Part shown: piece after piece, positions 12,024 to 22,338 of the stretch
Layout: each line of letters begins with the position of its first letter
How positions within the stretch are numbered: position 1 is the stretch's first letter
Assembly (NCBI GenBank): GCA_025765615.1
Contig: JAIVFJ010000188.1
Span: 1 to 64,000 of the forward strand
Direction of reading: 5' to 3'
DNA: 64,000 nt
Source of the DNA: Zopfochytrium polystomum
Lineage: Eukaryota; Chytridiomycota; Chytridiomycetes; Chytridiales; Chytridiaceae
Position numbers and translations under genes: made by a program
The notes under the pieces: model-generated
Seen by the model: the letters and a program-made list of their open reading frames with translations, nothing else
Database searches by the model: none
Told to the model about the DNA's origin: nothing

Positions 12024-12576
12024 GCGAAGCGACAGTAGGACGGTGGAGGTCTGATGACGAAGATGGAAATGATGGCCTCGGGATTTATTTTGTTGTTTGA
12101 AAGGGAAGGAGGTCGGAATGTTGGTAGATTTCACTCACGTTTAGATAACGGTAATCTAATAGATGCTGCTTGCAGAAGCTTCTTTATCAACGAATTCATC
12201 GCAATGGGGCACCTTTCCGAATTTACTGTTATCCGCTTGCTTCCATTCCAGCCGCACTTTGTCTCAGTCAACGAGACTTTCACCCTGCTCCGCATCATCG
12301 AACCGACGGGCGGGACATTCGTCATCGACGGTGTCGACGTCAGGACTCTCGGACTTCAAGAAGTGGGAAGCCAGGACTGTGGCATTTTGCAACTTGGTCC
12401 GTTTGTAATACTTGTTCCTAGTCTGGAGCTTTTCGGTTCTTTGACTCTAGCGACAAACTTTCGAGATGTACATTATCTTTACCACAAGAGGCACAGTAAA
12501 GGAAGTGTCAAGTCCGAAACCCCGCTATTTGTGAGAGGCAGATGGAACCAAAAATTGGCAACGCGTACAAAGGTAA
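12024..12576. other. Intergenic between ABCC gene and FMO2
   Basis: Holds the NBD2 exon relic described separately (12230-12361). Nothing else recognised. Confidence 0.5.
12230..12361 (+). pseudogene. Relic of an ABCC NBD2 exon (with its intron end)
   Basis: Translates to TLLRIIEPTGGTFVIDGVDV and RTLGL, matching the ABCC gene just upstream where exon 10975-11491 encodes [20 protein letters not shown] and TLGL. Similarity begins before the exon: a pyrimidine-rich stretch ending in CAG resembles the preceding intron end at 10950-10974. The copy loses similarity after about 130 nt and has no Walker A lysine or signature motif. A short DNA-level partial duplication of the neighbouring gene, not a processed copy. 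Confidence 0.8.
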
Positions 12577-13842
12577 TCAATTCCTTCTCTGTGAGGACCC
12601 ATTCCGCGAGAGCAACTCCAACACAGCGCCGCGACCGTCGTACAACAGAATCTCCTTTGGCGTCAGGTTCCCACGCTTCATCGAGGAAAAGGCCGCGCTC
12701 CACCTTAGCGCAAAGTCGCCCACCTTGACCTCCATCTGCGTCGCGCCGGACATCTTCCTCGTCTCCTCCCTCACGATGTCCCAGATCATCTTGACCCGCG
12801 GGTACCGAAGGTCCTGGTACATTTGGAACGCGCGGCGCGGATCGTTGGGAAGTCGTGCGAGCAGCTCGGCGAGGACGTCCACGTCCTCGAGCGCGAGGGC
12901 GCACGCATGCCCGAGGAACGACGGCATCGCATGCTTTGCGGCGCCGAGGAGGACGCAGTTGTACTTGGACCACTGCGGCAAGGGTTCGATGAAGTGCGGA
13001 GTGAATGTTGCGATCTCCTTTGCGTATCGGATCATCCACGGCACGACTGACTGCAGCTCCCACCGTTTCGCGAGTTCCATAAGCCGCTGCTTCTCCTGGC
13101 TCAGGTTTGCGTCGAACCGCGGTTTCCAGTTCCCCAAGTCGGTCTGGTGGTGCTTGGGCTCGTACATGACCCAGAACAGCTGGTCCTTGGACACGCGCAA
13201 GACCTGCAGGGACCGGCCGGTGGTGGTGTCGGCGCACGTTTGCAGCTCGCTCGGGGTCCAGTCGAAGAACGGGTTGTCGTCGACGACGCCAGCGTAGCCG
13301 ACAAACCCGGCTTCGTGCGGGACCCGGTCGGGGAAGAGGGCTGTGCGCACGGTGGAGTGGACGCCGTCGGCACCGACGACGATGTCGCCGTACGCAGAGG
13401 TGCCATCCATGAAGGTTGCCATGACGCCGAGGGAACCGTCGGACGGCTGCTCGATGGAGACGAGGTGCTTGTTTGTATGGACTGCGACGCCCTCACGGGC
13501 CAGTGCATCTGTCAGGACCCGGGACAGGGTGGAGAGGAGGATAGTGACGGTGGTCAGGTCGCGATCAGGGCCGGCGGGGTAGTTTGGGACGTTTGAGATG
13601 AGGCTGCCGTGGATGTTTAGCATCAGGTGGCGGTCGGCACGGTTGCCGCGGCGGACGAGGTCGTCGAGGAGCCCCCAGCGCTTGAGGACGCGGAGGCCGC
13701 TTTCGCCGACGATCACTCCGGCGGGGGTGTCGATGGAGTCAAGGGCTTGGTCGAAGAGCAGCTCGACGCTGTGACCTGCGCGCTTGAGTGCGAGGGCGGC
13801 GGCGGGGCCTGCGACGCCGCCTCCGATCACAAGGATGTGCAT
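12577..13842 (-). CDS. FMO2: FAD-dependent monooxygenase paralogue, intact, 421 residues
   Basis: Class A flavin monooxygenase, single exon. ATG at 13842 starts MHILVIGGGVAGPAAALALK (GxGxxG FAD fold), a DG motif DIVVGADGVHSTVR lies near residues 150-165, and the C-terminal flavin site reads NCVLLGAAKHAMPSFLGHAC. The usual GDAAH is therefore GAAKH: the Asp that contacts the FAD ribose is missing. The C-terminus ends in ILLYDGRGAVLELLSRNG, the same closing module as the other paralogues. The start sits directly behind a 40-nt poly(A) tract on the plus strand (poly(T) on the coding strand). Substrate unknown. FAD-binding family clear; activity uncertain because of the altered motif. Confidence 0.85.
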   Translation of the reverse strand: MHILVIGGGVAGPAAALALKRAGHSVELLFDQALDSIDTPAGVIVGESGLRVLKRWGLLDDLVRRGNRADRHLMLNIHGSLISNVPNYPAGPDRDLTTVTILLSTLSRVLTDALAREGVAVHTNKHLVSIEQPSDGSLGVMATFMDGTSAYGDIVVGADGVHSTVRTALFPDRVPHEAGFVGYAGVVDDNPFFDWTPSELQTCADTTTGRSLQVLRVSKDQLFWVMYEPKHHQTDLGNWKPRFDANLSQEKQRLMELAKRWELQSVVPWMIRYAKEIATFTPHFIEPLPQWSKYNCVLLGAAKHAMPSFLGHACALALEDVDVLAELLARLPNDPRRAFQMYQDLRYPRVKMIWDIVREETRKMSGATQMEVKVGDFALRWSAAFSSMKRGNLTPKEILLYDGRGAVLELLSRNGSSQRRN

Positions 13843-13884
13843 TATGCGGAATGTTTCGAAATGAAGCGAACGGAGATGAAAACG

Positions 13885-13926
<42 letters not shown>

Positions 13927-14262
13927 ATTGGGGAAGCGGATGAAAATCTCGGACTTTCCAGCAGACCAATCAAATCCATTATTGGTGTTCGCTCAATCAA
14001 AAAAAGCCCAGCCATTGGAACGGGGGCGCGTGCGACGAAGGGTTCCAGCCAACATTGGCGCTTGAAATTTGGGTGGACTTTTGCTTCTGCTCCATCACAA
14101 CGCCAACAACACACAGGGGTCTCCACACCCACATCCGAACCACTGCACATACAGTACGTATGTATAGCCCGCTCTTTGTGAAAAAAGGTAAATACTCTGA
14201 TGTCTTTTCGGTGCACAGCCTGTCCTCTCTCCGTTTTTTTTTTTCGATTGGTTTGCACAGGA
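13843..14262. other. Intergenic between FMO2 and ArgRS 3' end
   Basis: Starts with the poly(A) tract at 13885-13924; nothing else recognised. Confidence 0.5.
13885..13924. repeat. 40-nt uninterrupted poly(A) tract
   Basis: Lies about 43 nt upstream of the FMO2 ATG; on the FMO2 strand it is poly(T), so it is a promoter-side dA:dT tract rather than an mRNA tail. Confidence 0.9.
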
Positions 14263-16911
14263 TCACATACGCTCCAACGGCAAGATCCCCAAACTACGAA
14301 GCGCGTTGCCGAGCGTAATGCGCGCAGCCTTGAACAGCGCGAGCCGCGCGCTCGCAACCTCGAGGGGCTGGTTCAACACGCGCAGGTTCTCCAGTGCGAC
14401 CATGACGGCGTGCGCGAGCCGGAACGCAAACCCAATAACGTTGCACGGCTCCAGCGACACGCCTGCGTCGCGCACCACGTCGGGGTACACTGCCATCACG
14501 TCCGCCAGCGTCACCGCGGACGGCTCTGTCAGCGCGGACAGGTCGACTCCCGGGCCGACGTCGAGGTTGACCGTGCGCTCGATCGAGCGGAGGCGGGCGT
14601 GAGCGTACTGCAGGTACGGCCCAGTGTCGCCCTCGAACGCGCGCATGCGGTCCTCGTCGAGCTCGTAGTCCTTGACGCGGCGGGAGCGCATGTCCTCGAT
14701 CATGATCGCGGTCAGGCCGACGAGGCCTGCGACTTCGTTTGGGTTCTGGAGCTGCTGGAACCGCGCTGGGTTCCGCATCATGACCTCGAGCATCGACGCT
14801 TGCGACTCGTTGAGGAGGTCTTCGAGGAACACGACGGTTCCGTTGCGGGTGTTCATGTTGCCGTCTTGGGTCTTGATCATGCCAAAGGCGATGTGCTCGC
14901 AGCGATCAGCCCACGGTAAGCCCATGAGCTCCAACACCTTCAACAGCTGCTTGAAGTGGTTCTCTTGCTGGGTTCCGACCACGTAATACATCTTGTCGAA
15001 TTTGTACTGTTCCTGACGATGCATGGCGGCGGCGATGTCACGAGCGATGTACAGCATCCCACCTGCGTCACGCCTCTCGATGACGGCGAGGCCGAGTTTT
15101 TACGCTTTAAGGTCGACAGAGCGAGAGCCCGCCGCGTCCGAGAGAAGTCCCATGTCTTCCATCCTGTCGACAACGCTACGCATTTGCAAAGCAGAGTACC
15201 AGGATTCGCCTGCGTACTCGTCAAAGTGAACGTGGAAGCGGTCGTATATCTCGCGGTACTTGCTGATGCTGAGGTCGCGGAATCGCTGCCACAGACCTAG
15301 GCACTCCGCATCCCCTGCAAAAAGAGCGGAAAGAGTGAGATGAACCTTTTTTCGGGATCTAAGTCATCGTTGTTCCTCACCTTCTTCCATTTTCTTGAAA
15401 TATGCACGAGCCTCATCATGAATGGTTTCGTCTGTGCGTGCTTCGCTCTGAGGTGCATATTCGGTAAGAGCAAACAAAGGAGTTCGAATGACTAGAGGAT
15501 ACTTACGTTGATTTGGACATAGACTTCGTAAAGATGGCGAATAGGATCTGCCACAAGGCAAGCCTCACTTCCATGGCGAGAGAAACCGATAGCAAGCAAC
15601 CCTATAAACTCGTGAACAGACCATTCTGACGAATTCATCTTCTTCAACTCACCATACTGCTTTCCCCAATCCCCAAGATAGTTAATAGAAACGGTGTCCC
15701 AGCCGTTCGCCTGTAATATACTTTGGACAAAGTTTCCGATGATGGTGCTGCGGATGTGACCGACATGAAATGGTTTCGCGATATTCGGACTGCTGAACTC
15801 GACCACGGCCAGCTTCCCGTGCCCGGAACTGTTGAACCCGTACTTCTCGTCGAGATGCAAGATTTTTGGTATCAGCCGGTCGCGAAACTTGGGCCAGCCG
15901 ACGAAAAAACTTTATAAACGCCCCGTCCGCCTTGACGTTCGCGAACAAGCCGTCGTCGCCCCGCCCAAACTTTTCGGCCACGGTTTTCGCGACTTGTTGC
16001 GGGGCGCCGGGAAGGCGGAGACGGTTCGCGACGACGGTAAAGTCGCACCGGGACGCGTCCTTGGGCCACCTGTTCTCCACGAGCGGGAAAACGGCGTCCG
16101 GGGCGACGTCGGTGAAGCGGGCAATCTCGTCGGCGATGGTAAAGCGGTATTCGTCGAGGAGGTTGGTACTGGCGAGTGCGTCGCTGATTCGTTCCAGCGC
16201 GCGCCCGATCTCTGGCACCGCTTGGACAGAAGCGGCCCAGATATCAACTTCGGGAACACGACCGGGGTGCTGACGGGCAATGTCCCACGCGACGAGGTCG
16301 GCGAGGGTCAGGGTCTGGGCCGAGGGGTTACTGGACAGGACCGGCGATCCGGCTTTGATCCGACTAAGGGCATCGATGGGCGCGACAGAACGGGCAGCGA
16401 CGGCGGCGGCAAGTTCCAGAAACTCGTCCACCAGCGTCTGCCTCTCTGGAGAAAGCGATGCGAGGAGGCGACCAGCGCCCACGAACGTTTGGCCGATGAA
16501 ACGACAGATGCTGGGCGTGCCTTCGAGAGTGAGTCGTTCCTTCGCAAACCGTCCGGCAGGGACAGTCAGCGAGATTGCTGACGAGCGCAGGTCGCGGTGC
16601 AGGCCGAGCTTGATGGATGCGACCGTTTCGACGGCAGCCAGATTGAACGCGGCGAGTTCCACGCACGGTAGGGGCTTTGGCGAAAGGCAAGGAATAGCGT
16701 TGAGCGGAATCCACTCTGATCGGTTTCGGGTGCAGCAGCCATGGAGGAGCAGCAAAGGTTTGAGATCTCCAGCTGGGGGGGAATGCGCGCCTGGCAGTAA
16801 TAAGTGGTGGGCCGCTCGATCAAGCGGCGAGGTGAGTTTGGCGTGGTTGGTGATTAGGTCGCCCGCTTTCGGACATTCCCCAAATCTATGATGTGGAAAT
16901 GATTCGAGCAT
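14263..16911 (-). pseudogene. Arginyl-tRNA synthetase with GST-like N-terminal domain, disrupted by a frameshift and a stop
   Basis: Class I synthetase that would attach Arg to tRNA-Arg. ATG at 16911. Residues about 130-215 resemble a GST C-terminal helical domain (LDALSRIKAG then LTLADLVAWDIA). Then follow the ArgRS N-terminal domain, VVEFSSPNIAKPFHVGHIRS (HIGH motif), NYLGDWGKQYG, and a C-terminal anticodon domain ending GNALRSLGILPLERM. Introns at 15602-15652, 15448-15506 and 15315-15380. The spliced length is 2473 nt, one more than a multiple of three, matching one extra T in the A6/T6 run at 15904-15909. A second lesion is an in-frame TAA at 15100-15102. The KMSK-equivalent loop reads MNTRNG instead of MSTRKG. 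Either a decayed second copy or a gene damaged by assembly errors. Confidence 0.85.
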
Positions 16912-16977
16912 GCTTGAGGGAAACTTGGGGTTTTGCAGAACACGCTCTTGCGTTCGATCATGAACTGTTCCAACATT

Positions 16978-17321
16978 CTACCTACGGCTAACTGTGCAGC
17001 TTAAGGTATCTCCACCTTTCTCACCAGCCCCGATCCATTCGGACGCCGACGTGAGCGCGGCGGTGTGCAACATCTCGAGACCGCTGACTTCAACGATGAG
17101 GTAGCCTCGCTGAATTGTTTGAATAATTATAAGAGGTACTGAGTATTCTGATCTACAACTCCACGACCTATACTGCAGCCTGGATGGAACGAGGATGACG
17201 TCGGCGCGGAAGGCGCCCACTGGGGCTGCCGCCAGTGCCACGCGCACGCCCCAGACTGCATACGCGCTTTATACTTCAGCTCTAAAACCGCTTTCTTCTC
17301 ACCACTTGTGAGCGGCATTCT
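16978..17321 (-). CDS. Weak hypothetical frame upstream of ArgRS
   Basis: ATG at 17321 starts MPLTSGEKKAVLELKYKARM. After a one-base shift near 17255 the frame continues as VRVALAAAPVGAFRADVILV, then a possible intron (about 17110-17170) leads to RGYLIVEVSGLEMLHTAAL and ends at 16978. No family recognised; the frame change and small size keep this low. Confidence 0.15.
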
Positions 17322-18060
17322 GACGTAGCAGCTTGCTTGAGAAGCCAAGACGAGCATGCGGCATTTTGCTAACCGCTGCGGCTGGCTCGCAAGGGTAAGG
17401 GGTCACTACGCCACATTCTTCCCCTTCAACACGAACACAGGGCAACGTGCTCAAAGCGGAACGAGCGGTCCCAGGAATCAACCACGCGCAAAGGCTGGCA
17501 GTCGCCACTCGCTGATCCTGGGATCCTCAATCCCGCGAAGTTGTCCTAAATTGTGCCCCTATTTTTCTTCGGAGGGAGGGGGGGTGGGGGGTTTCATATC
17601 GTTTTGCTTTAACACTTTCTTTCTTCTATAGATTTCGCAGTCTCTTCCAAAGGCTGAGTCCAAGTTGCTACCACGCGCCGTTGGTCCGATGTTTTCTCCA
17701 CGGAATCCGGCCAGATTGATTGGTGCCTTCCGCAGTCGGGCTTGCCGAGAAAGAGAAAACGAGGCGAGGGGTGGGGCCCGTCGAATCACGCCGCGTGCGT
17801 TCGTTGGTTGGGGTGTGTTCCACATGTAAAAAGTAATCTTGATCCGACGGGCCGTTTCGAATATTCCGAACCTGCGATGGCGCGATCTTTGTGTCGGCGT
17901 TTTTCAATTTTTTTCTTTTGTCTTCTCTTGGCCATCCATTCCGCAGTCGCGATTTGAAACTAAACGAGGCAAAGGCTTGTTGCGAGCCTGTCGAATCACC
18001 CAGCTGGGGGGTGCGCCGTGTGGGGTGAAAGGGAGATTAACAACTGAAGCGAGAAAGAAA

Positions 18061-18067
18061 GAGAGCG

Positions 18068-18153
<86 letters not shown>
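18061..18153. repeat. (GA)n microsatellite, about 90 nt
   Basis: Near-perfect GA repeat 140-230 nt upstream of the arrestin-like ATG; the same dinucleotide is found upstream of FMO4. Confidence 0.95.
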
Positions 18154-18154
<1 letters not shown>

Positions 18155-18291
18155 AAGTGTTGAAACGAAGCACTTGAAGCAAAATCCCATTTTATATAAC
18201 TACTAGCCCATCGCCGCCCCTGTTGCTTGTAACTTGCCCTCATCCCAAATCAGAACCACCGATTGCGCAAGCATTGACACGAAAAACAGCC

Positions 18292-19949
18292 ATGGACGTA
18301 TCCATCCTGCCGCTCCCGCCTCGAGACACTCTTCAAACTCCGCAGGCCTCATCCGCCTCTCCACAATCAGCCGCCACCTCTCCCCGATTAGCCGCAACAA
18401 CTCCGCTGCCGACTCCGTCCCCCTCAAAAACCCCGTCCGACTCTTTTTCTCAAGGCCTCGATATCGTCACCGCCGCCCGACGCGGTTATGAAAAGAGTGC
18501 TTCCATCGCCAGCACGCACGACGCGAGTCAGTTTGTCACAGGCATCCCCGGCATCGACGACCTCATCGTAACAGGCATCCTCCGCGTCAAACCACGTCTG
18601 CATCCCTTGCCTGCACGTACACTCATCTCCGCCTCCATCCGCCTCCGCTGTACCCTCTCCGCAAAGCCTTCAATCCACACACGCACTACCACCCTCAGCC
18701 GGAACCTCTCAGGCACTCTCCTCGACATCACTCACACCATACCTGTCCCCGGAGGCCCCCTCTCTGCGACGGTCGACCTCCCGTTCCAAATCGTCGTGCC
18801 AAGTGCCACCGCGCAAGGACTCCCCGCCACGCAGCTCGTACGTATCCCACCCGTCGCCCTCGCGACCGTCAACGACGACGCCGAAACCACGCCAACCCTT
18901 CTACGCGGCTTCGACCCATCTCGATCCGCCCTCTCCGTCGAAGTCGCCTACACCCTCGACGCAACAGTCCACTACGCCCCACTCCTTCCCATCACCCGCG
19001 GCTGGCCCGCAGCGACCGCGTACCCCACCGCGACAGCCGCGGTCCGGATCGGTCGCGGTCTCGCGCCGCTGGAACCCGCGGTCGCGCGCGGTTTCGAGAT
19101 GGAACGATTACGCGGCGGCCCGCGGTCGGTCGCGGCGGCAGTCACGGTCGCGGGGGACGGGGTTTGGTGCCGAGCGGAGTGTCCGAGGGTGGTCGTCCCC
19201 GGTGCGCCGTTTCGGGTTCGGTTCCGGGCGTCGGTGGAGCGCGCCGTCCCGCCATTGGAGGCCGCCGCGGGTCGAGGCGCGACGGGAGAGTCCAGCGTAA
19301 CGATCGCGAACGTCCGGTTCGAGCTCGTGCACGAGTACCGCGCGTCCGTGAAGGGCGTCCTCGGCTTATACGAGTCGCGCGTGGTCAAGGTCGACACGGC
19401 GACGAGGTGGAGCGATTTCTCAAAGCTCAATAAGGTATTGCGTTGCTGCCTCGTGACCTGTGCTGTTACCGTGACGCAACTAATCCGATTCAAAAACTCA
19501 CACTCAGATAGACATTGACCTGCCGCCGCAGCTCCCGGCGCCAACGTCCGTTTCCACGACCCCGTGGCTGCAGTCCACGTACCGGCTGCGGATCACGGTT
19601 TTTTTCGCACAGCTGCTCTTTGGAACACCGCGGTCGCCGATGACGTTCTCGATCCCCGTCGTCGTTTTCCCCCTTTCAAGGGACACTGTTGCCTCCGCAG
19701 TCAGCCGGCGGCCCGAGATCACTGCGCCTATTTCCACAGCGATTGGTGCAGTGCCGGACTCGGGTCTGGGTGGATGTCGGAGAGAGTGGGGCATCGTGGC
19801 GGCCGTGCGGGATAGGTGCGGAGACGTTTGGAGGGCTGGCGGAAGGAGCTTGGACTTGGGACGGGCACTTGCGGGAAAGTGGCGAAGGAGTGCTGTGCTG
19901 TGGTGCGGCGGTACGTGAAGAAGAGTGGCTGCCGACATACGAGGAGTGA
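18292..19949 (+). CDS. Arrestin-like protein, two or three exons
   Basis: ATG at 18292 in a good context (gccATGGac). Exon 1 runs to 19434, an intron spans 19435-19507, and exon 2 continues IDIDLPPQLPAPTSVSTTPW then STYRLRITVFFAQLLFG. The Ser/Thr/Pro-rich N-terminus is followed by beta-rich arrestin N- and C-type segments; the 'IP..V.Y.L.V' stretch in exon 2 is typical of arrestin C domains. Fungal alpha-arrestins recruit Rsp5/Nedd4 ubiquitin ligases to membrane cargo. In the direct frame the protein stops at 19918. In the +1 frame the DNA encodes LPTYEE just before a stop at 19949; that is the usual arrestin PY-type tail, so a further small intron or a frameshift may lie between 19740 and 19900. 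Family assignment moderate, C-terminus unresolved. Confidence 0.6.
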
Positions 19950-20581
19950 GTTGTAAGCGCTTTGTAATATACAAACATAGAAGCCGCAAACAAGGAACGT
20001 TTGAACAGGATTTTTCAGAGTGAGGAGAGTGTGAGACGAGCTTGGAAGCGCCACGAAGGTGCGCCAAGGGAAATTGCATTTAACCGCCCAATAACCTTAA
20101 AGTGCATGCAAAACTTCCGCTCGAGGAATCGGCACTTCATCCGCATTTCTTCCGCCAGCTAGGCAGGCAACGCTCATCCTTTTTTGGGCTACACGGCGGA
20201 TACCAGTTTCCTTCTCTTTCCACAAAATCCAGTGTTTTCTATTTGATGCATGAAGTCCTTGAATGTCCAGTTCGGCCCTACGCACGAAACCGTCGCCCAG
20301 CGACAACAAAAAATATTGAAAGAAGTGACAACGTGGCGCAACGAAAACGGAGTGATAGTTGCAATGTGGAATGTCAAGCTAATGAAAAGGGAGAGGAGGT
20401 GGAAACTCAAAGGAGAAGAGGCGGCCGATCCAACGGCAGTACAAAAAGTCGCTCGAACAAGAAACATATTCGCAACGTTTTCACAAGACGTAGAATAATA
20501 TTACCATTGGGGTGCGCACAGACATCCCACGACCATCATCGAACGCATCATCATCCAAACATCGTCAAATCGACGCCACAC
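19950..20581. other. Intergenic between arrestin-like gene and FMO3
   Basis: No recognised gene. A plus-strand open frame covering 20102-21895 is mostly the antisense of FMO3 and is not reported as a gene. Confidence 0.5.
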
Positions 20582-21811
20582 TTAAATCAGCCCGTTCCGG
20601 AACAAAATCTCCGTCACAGCGGCCTGCCCGTCGTACGACACGATCTCGTCCGCCGAGAACCCGCCGCCGGTCGCCGACACGACCTTCATGACGATCTTGC
20701 CGACGGTCGCGCCGATGGGGGTGGTCGCAAACTGCCGCTTCCCCTGGGTGCGCGCGGCCTCGGCGAGCCGGCGGACGCGGTGGAACCGCGCGTCCTGAAA
20801 CAGCTGGAACGCGCGGCGCGGGTCGGCGGGCAGCCGCGCGAGCAGCGTCGCGAGCACCTCGGCGTCCTCGAGCGCGACGCCGCACGACTGGCCCAGGAAC
20901 GGGACCATGGCGTGCTTGGCGCCGCCGATCAGCACGCAGTTGCCTGCGGACCACTGCGGCAGGGTCTCCAGGTCCAGGATGGTAACTGGGACGATCTCCT
21001 TCGCGGCGACGATCATGGCCTCAAAGACCTGCGGCAGCTTCCACCGCCTCGCCATGTCGGCGAGCTCGGCGCGTTTCTGTCGGAGGTCGAACAGCAGCGG
21101 GCGCCAGTCGTCGCGCGGGTCGATCTCGTCGGGTTTCAGTTCAAAGATGCACCAGGCGAGCTGGCGGTCCGAGACGCGCTGGATCATGCCGGATTTGGCG
21201 GTGGCGTTGTCGGTGAAGAAGACGTGGTCGCGCGAGGTCCAGTTGAAGGAGGGATCGTTGTCGACGATGCCAAAGTAGCTGACCATGCCGGCTGGGACGG
21301 GGTGGCGGGTGTGGAACAGCGCGCGGCGGACGGCCGAGTGGACGCCGTCGGCGCCGATCAGGATGTCGCCAAACGCGACGGTGCCGTCCCTGAACTTTGC
21401 CTTGACGCCCAGGCCGCCGTCCGTCGGCTGCTCGATGCCGACCAGCAGCTTGTCGAGGTGGACGTAGACTCCCTCCATGACGAGGGCGTTGAGGACGATG
21501 CGGACAAAGACGCTGCGGACGATTGTAATGGTGACGAGGTCGCCGTTGCGCGGGTTTGGGAAGGAAGTGACGGGGTCGCCGGTGACGGTGCGCAGGTCGT
21601 AGCGGTCGCAGATGTTTCCGGCGGCGACGACCTGGTCGAGGAGGCCGAGGTGCTTGAGGACGCGCGAGCCGTTCTCGTGGATGTTGAGGGTAGCGGGGAC
21701 GTCGAGGCGGTCGAGGACGCGGTCGAAGAGCTCGACGTCGTGGCCGGCGCGCTTGAGGAACAGGGCGGCGACGGGGCCGGAGACGCCGCCGCCAATGACG
21801 AGGATGCGCAT
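20582..21811 (-). CDS. FMO3: FAD-dependent monooxygenase paralogue, intact, 409 residues
   Basis: Single-exon class A flavin monooxygenase. ATG at 21811 (MRILVIGGGVSGPVAALFLK); an in-frame upstream extension to 21964 is open but lacks family similarity, so the internal ATG matching all paralogues is chosen. DG motif DILIGADGVHSAVR; flavin GD motif replaced (NCVLIGGAKHAMVPFLGQSC: Asp to Gly). Closing module EIVSYDGQAAVTEILFRNGL. The 5' side on the coding strand is a CT-rich tract (21836-21905 on plus is GA-rich), and a retrotransposon sits 147 bp upstream of the ATG, between the gene and its ancestral upstream DNA. Confidence 0.87.
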   Translation of the reverse strand: MRILVIGGGVSGPVAALFLKRAGHDVELFDRVLDRLDVPATLNIHENGSRVLKHLGLLDQVVAAGNICDRYDLRTVTGDPVTSFPNPRNGDLVTITIVRSVFVRIVLNALVMEGVYVHLDKLLVGIEQPTDGGLGVKAKFRDGTVAFGDILIGADGVHSAVRRALFHTRHPVPAGMVSYFGIVDNDPSFNWTSRDHVFFTDNATAKSGMIQRVSDRQLAWCIFELKPDEIDPRDDWRPLLFDLRQKRAELADMARRWKLPQVFEAMIVAAKEIVPVTILDLETLPQWSAGNCVLIGGAKHAMVPFLGQSCGVALEDAEVLATLLARLPADPRRAFQLFQDARFHRVRRLAEAARTQGKRQFATTPIGATVGKIVMKVVSATGGGFSADEIVSYDGQAAVTEILFRNGLI

Positions 21812-21835
21812 GTTGTTGCTGGTCGGAGGTGGGAG

Positions 21836-21905
21836 GGCGAGATAGCGAGAGACAAAGAAAGAGACAGCGAGACAGACAAAGAGACAGAGAGATGAAGTCA
21901 GAGAG
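21836..21905 (-). promoter_or_regulatory. CT-rich tract upstream of FMO3
   Basis: On the FMO3 strand this is a pyrimidine-rich (CTCTGTCTCTTT-like) tract ending about 25 nt before the ATG. Such tracts are common in fungal promoters and leaders; the same composition precedes FMO1 and FMO4. Position only; no motif proof. Confidence 0.35.
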
Positions 21906-21953
21906 CAAGCAGCGAATTCTTCCGTTACCCGCTTCCGCCGCACTCGCCCCTGC

Positions 21954-21958
21954 ACCGA
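21954..21958. repeat. Target site duplication, 5' copy (ACCGA)
   Basis: ACCGA flanks the 5' LTR here and recurs directly after the 3' LTR at 27526-27530, the 5-bp signature of integrase-mediated insertion. Confidence 0.93.
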
Positions 21959-22170
21959 TGTCACGGAATCGTCCCTTCTCCTTCCTTTTTCAACCTGTCT
22001 GTCTACAAATCAGTATCTTCCTCTTTGGGATGCCTCAAATTTGGACTTCCCAATTTAACTTCCAATCAACTGAAACCAATTAAGTGCAAGGTATAAATAC
22101 CTTGCGCCACACAATAACAAAGTCAGCTTCCACTATACTTTACCGTTACGTCGGTTCAATTATCCTCACA
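21959..22170 (+). repeat. 5' LTR
   Basis: 212 bp, TG...CA, matching 27314-27525 base for base by eye. Carries the TATA-containing palindrome at 22086-22105. Confidence 0.95.
22086..22105 (+). promoter_or_regulatory. TATA box embedded in a perfect palindrome of the LTR
   Basis: GCAAGGTA-TAAA-TACCTTGC: 8-bp perfect inverted arms around TAAA, which forms the TATAAATA box, about 65 bp before the LTR end. Likely the element's core promoter; the symmetry could also form a hairpin in the RNA. The same sequence is at 27441-27460 in the 3' LTR. Confidence 0.6.
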
Positions 22171-22172
22171 AT

Positions 22173-22184
22173 TGGTAGCAGCGG
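22173..22184 (+). other. Primer binding site
   Basis: TGGTAGCAGCGG starts 2 nt after the 5' LTR. TGG is the complement of the tRNA CCA end, and the following bases resemble initiator-tRNA-Met primer sites used by many Ty elements. Exact tRNA match not checked. Confidence 0.65.
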
Positions 22185-22338
22185 TCAACAACCGTTTCTC
22201 TTTTCCCCTTCCTACGCCTAGTACCGACGTCCTCGGTACTCGCCCCCAGCAAGACGACCCTTCTCCTCGTCTCCACGACCGCCATAATCACGGTCAGCCT
22301 CACTGTTTTGATTGGTATCCCCACTGCCGTATTCTACC

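Larger units (their letters stand above)
16912..18291. other. Intergenic between ArgRS and the arrestin-like gene
   Basis: Contains a weak minus-strand frame at 16978-17321 and the (GA)n microsatellite at 18061-18153. No other coding signal recognised. Confidence 0.4.

Noticed and set aside
13885..13924. Poly(A) tract as sign of a retrocopied FMO2
   Set aside because: It lies on the 5' side of FMO2 and has the wrong strand for an mRNA tail. Single-exon structure is shared by all paralogues.
20102..21895. 597-codon plus-strand open frame
   Set aside because: It is the antisense of FMO3 in GC-rich coding DNA, with low-complexity Asp/Val/Ala composition and no family motif. Similar antisense frames cover FMO5, FMO6 and FMO7.
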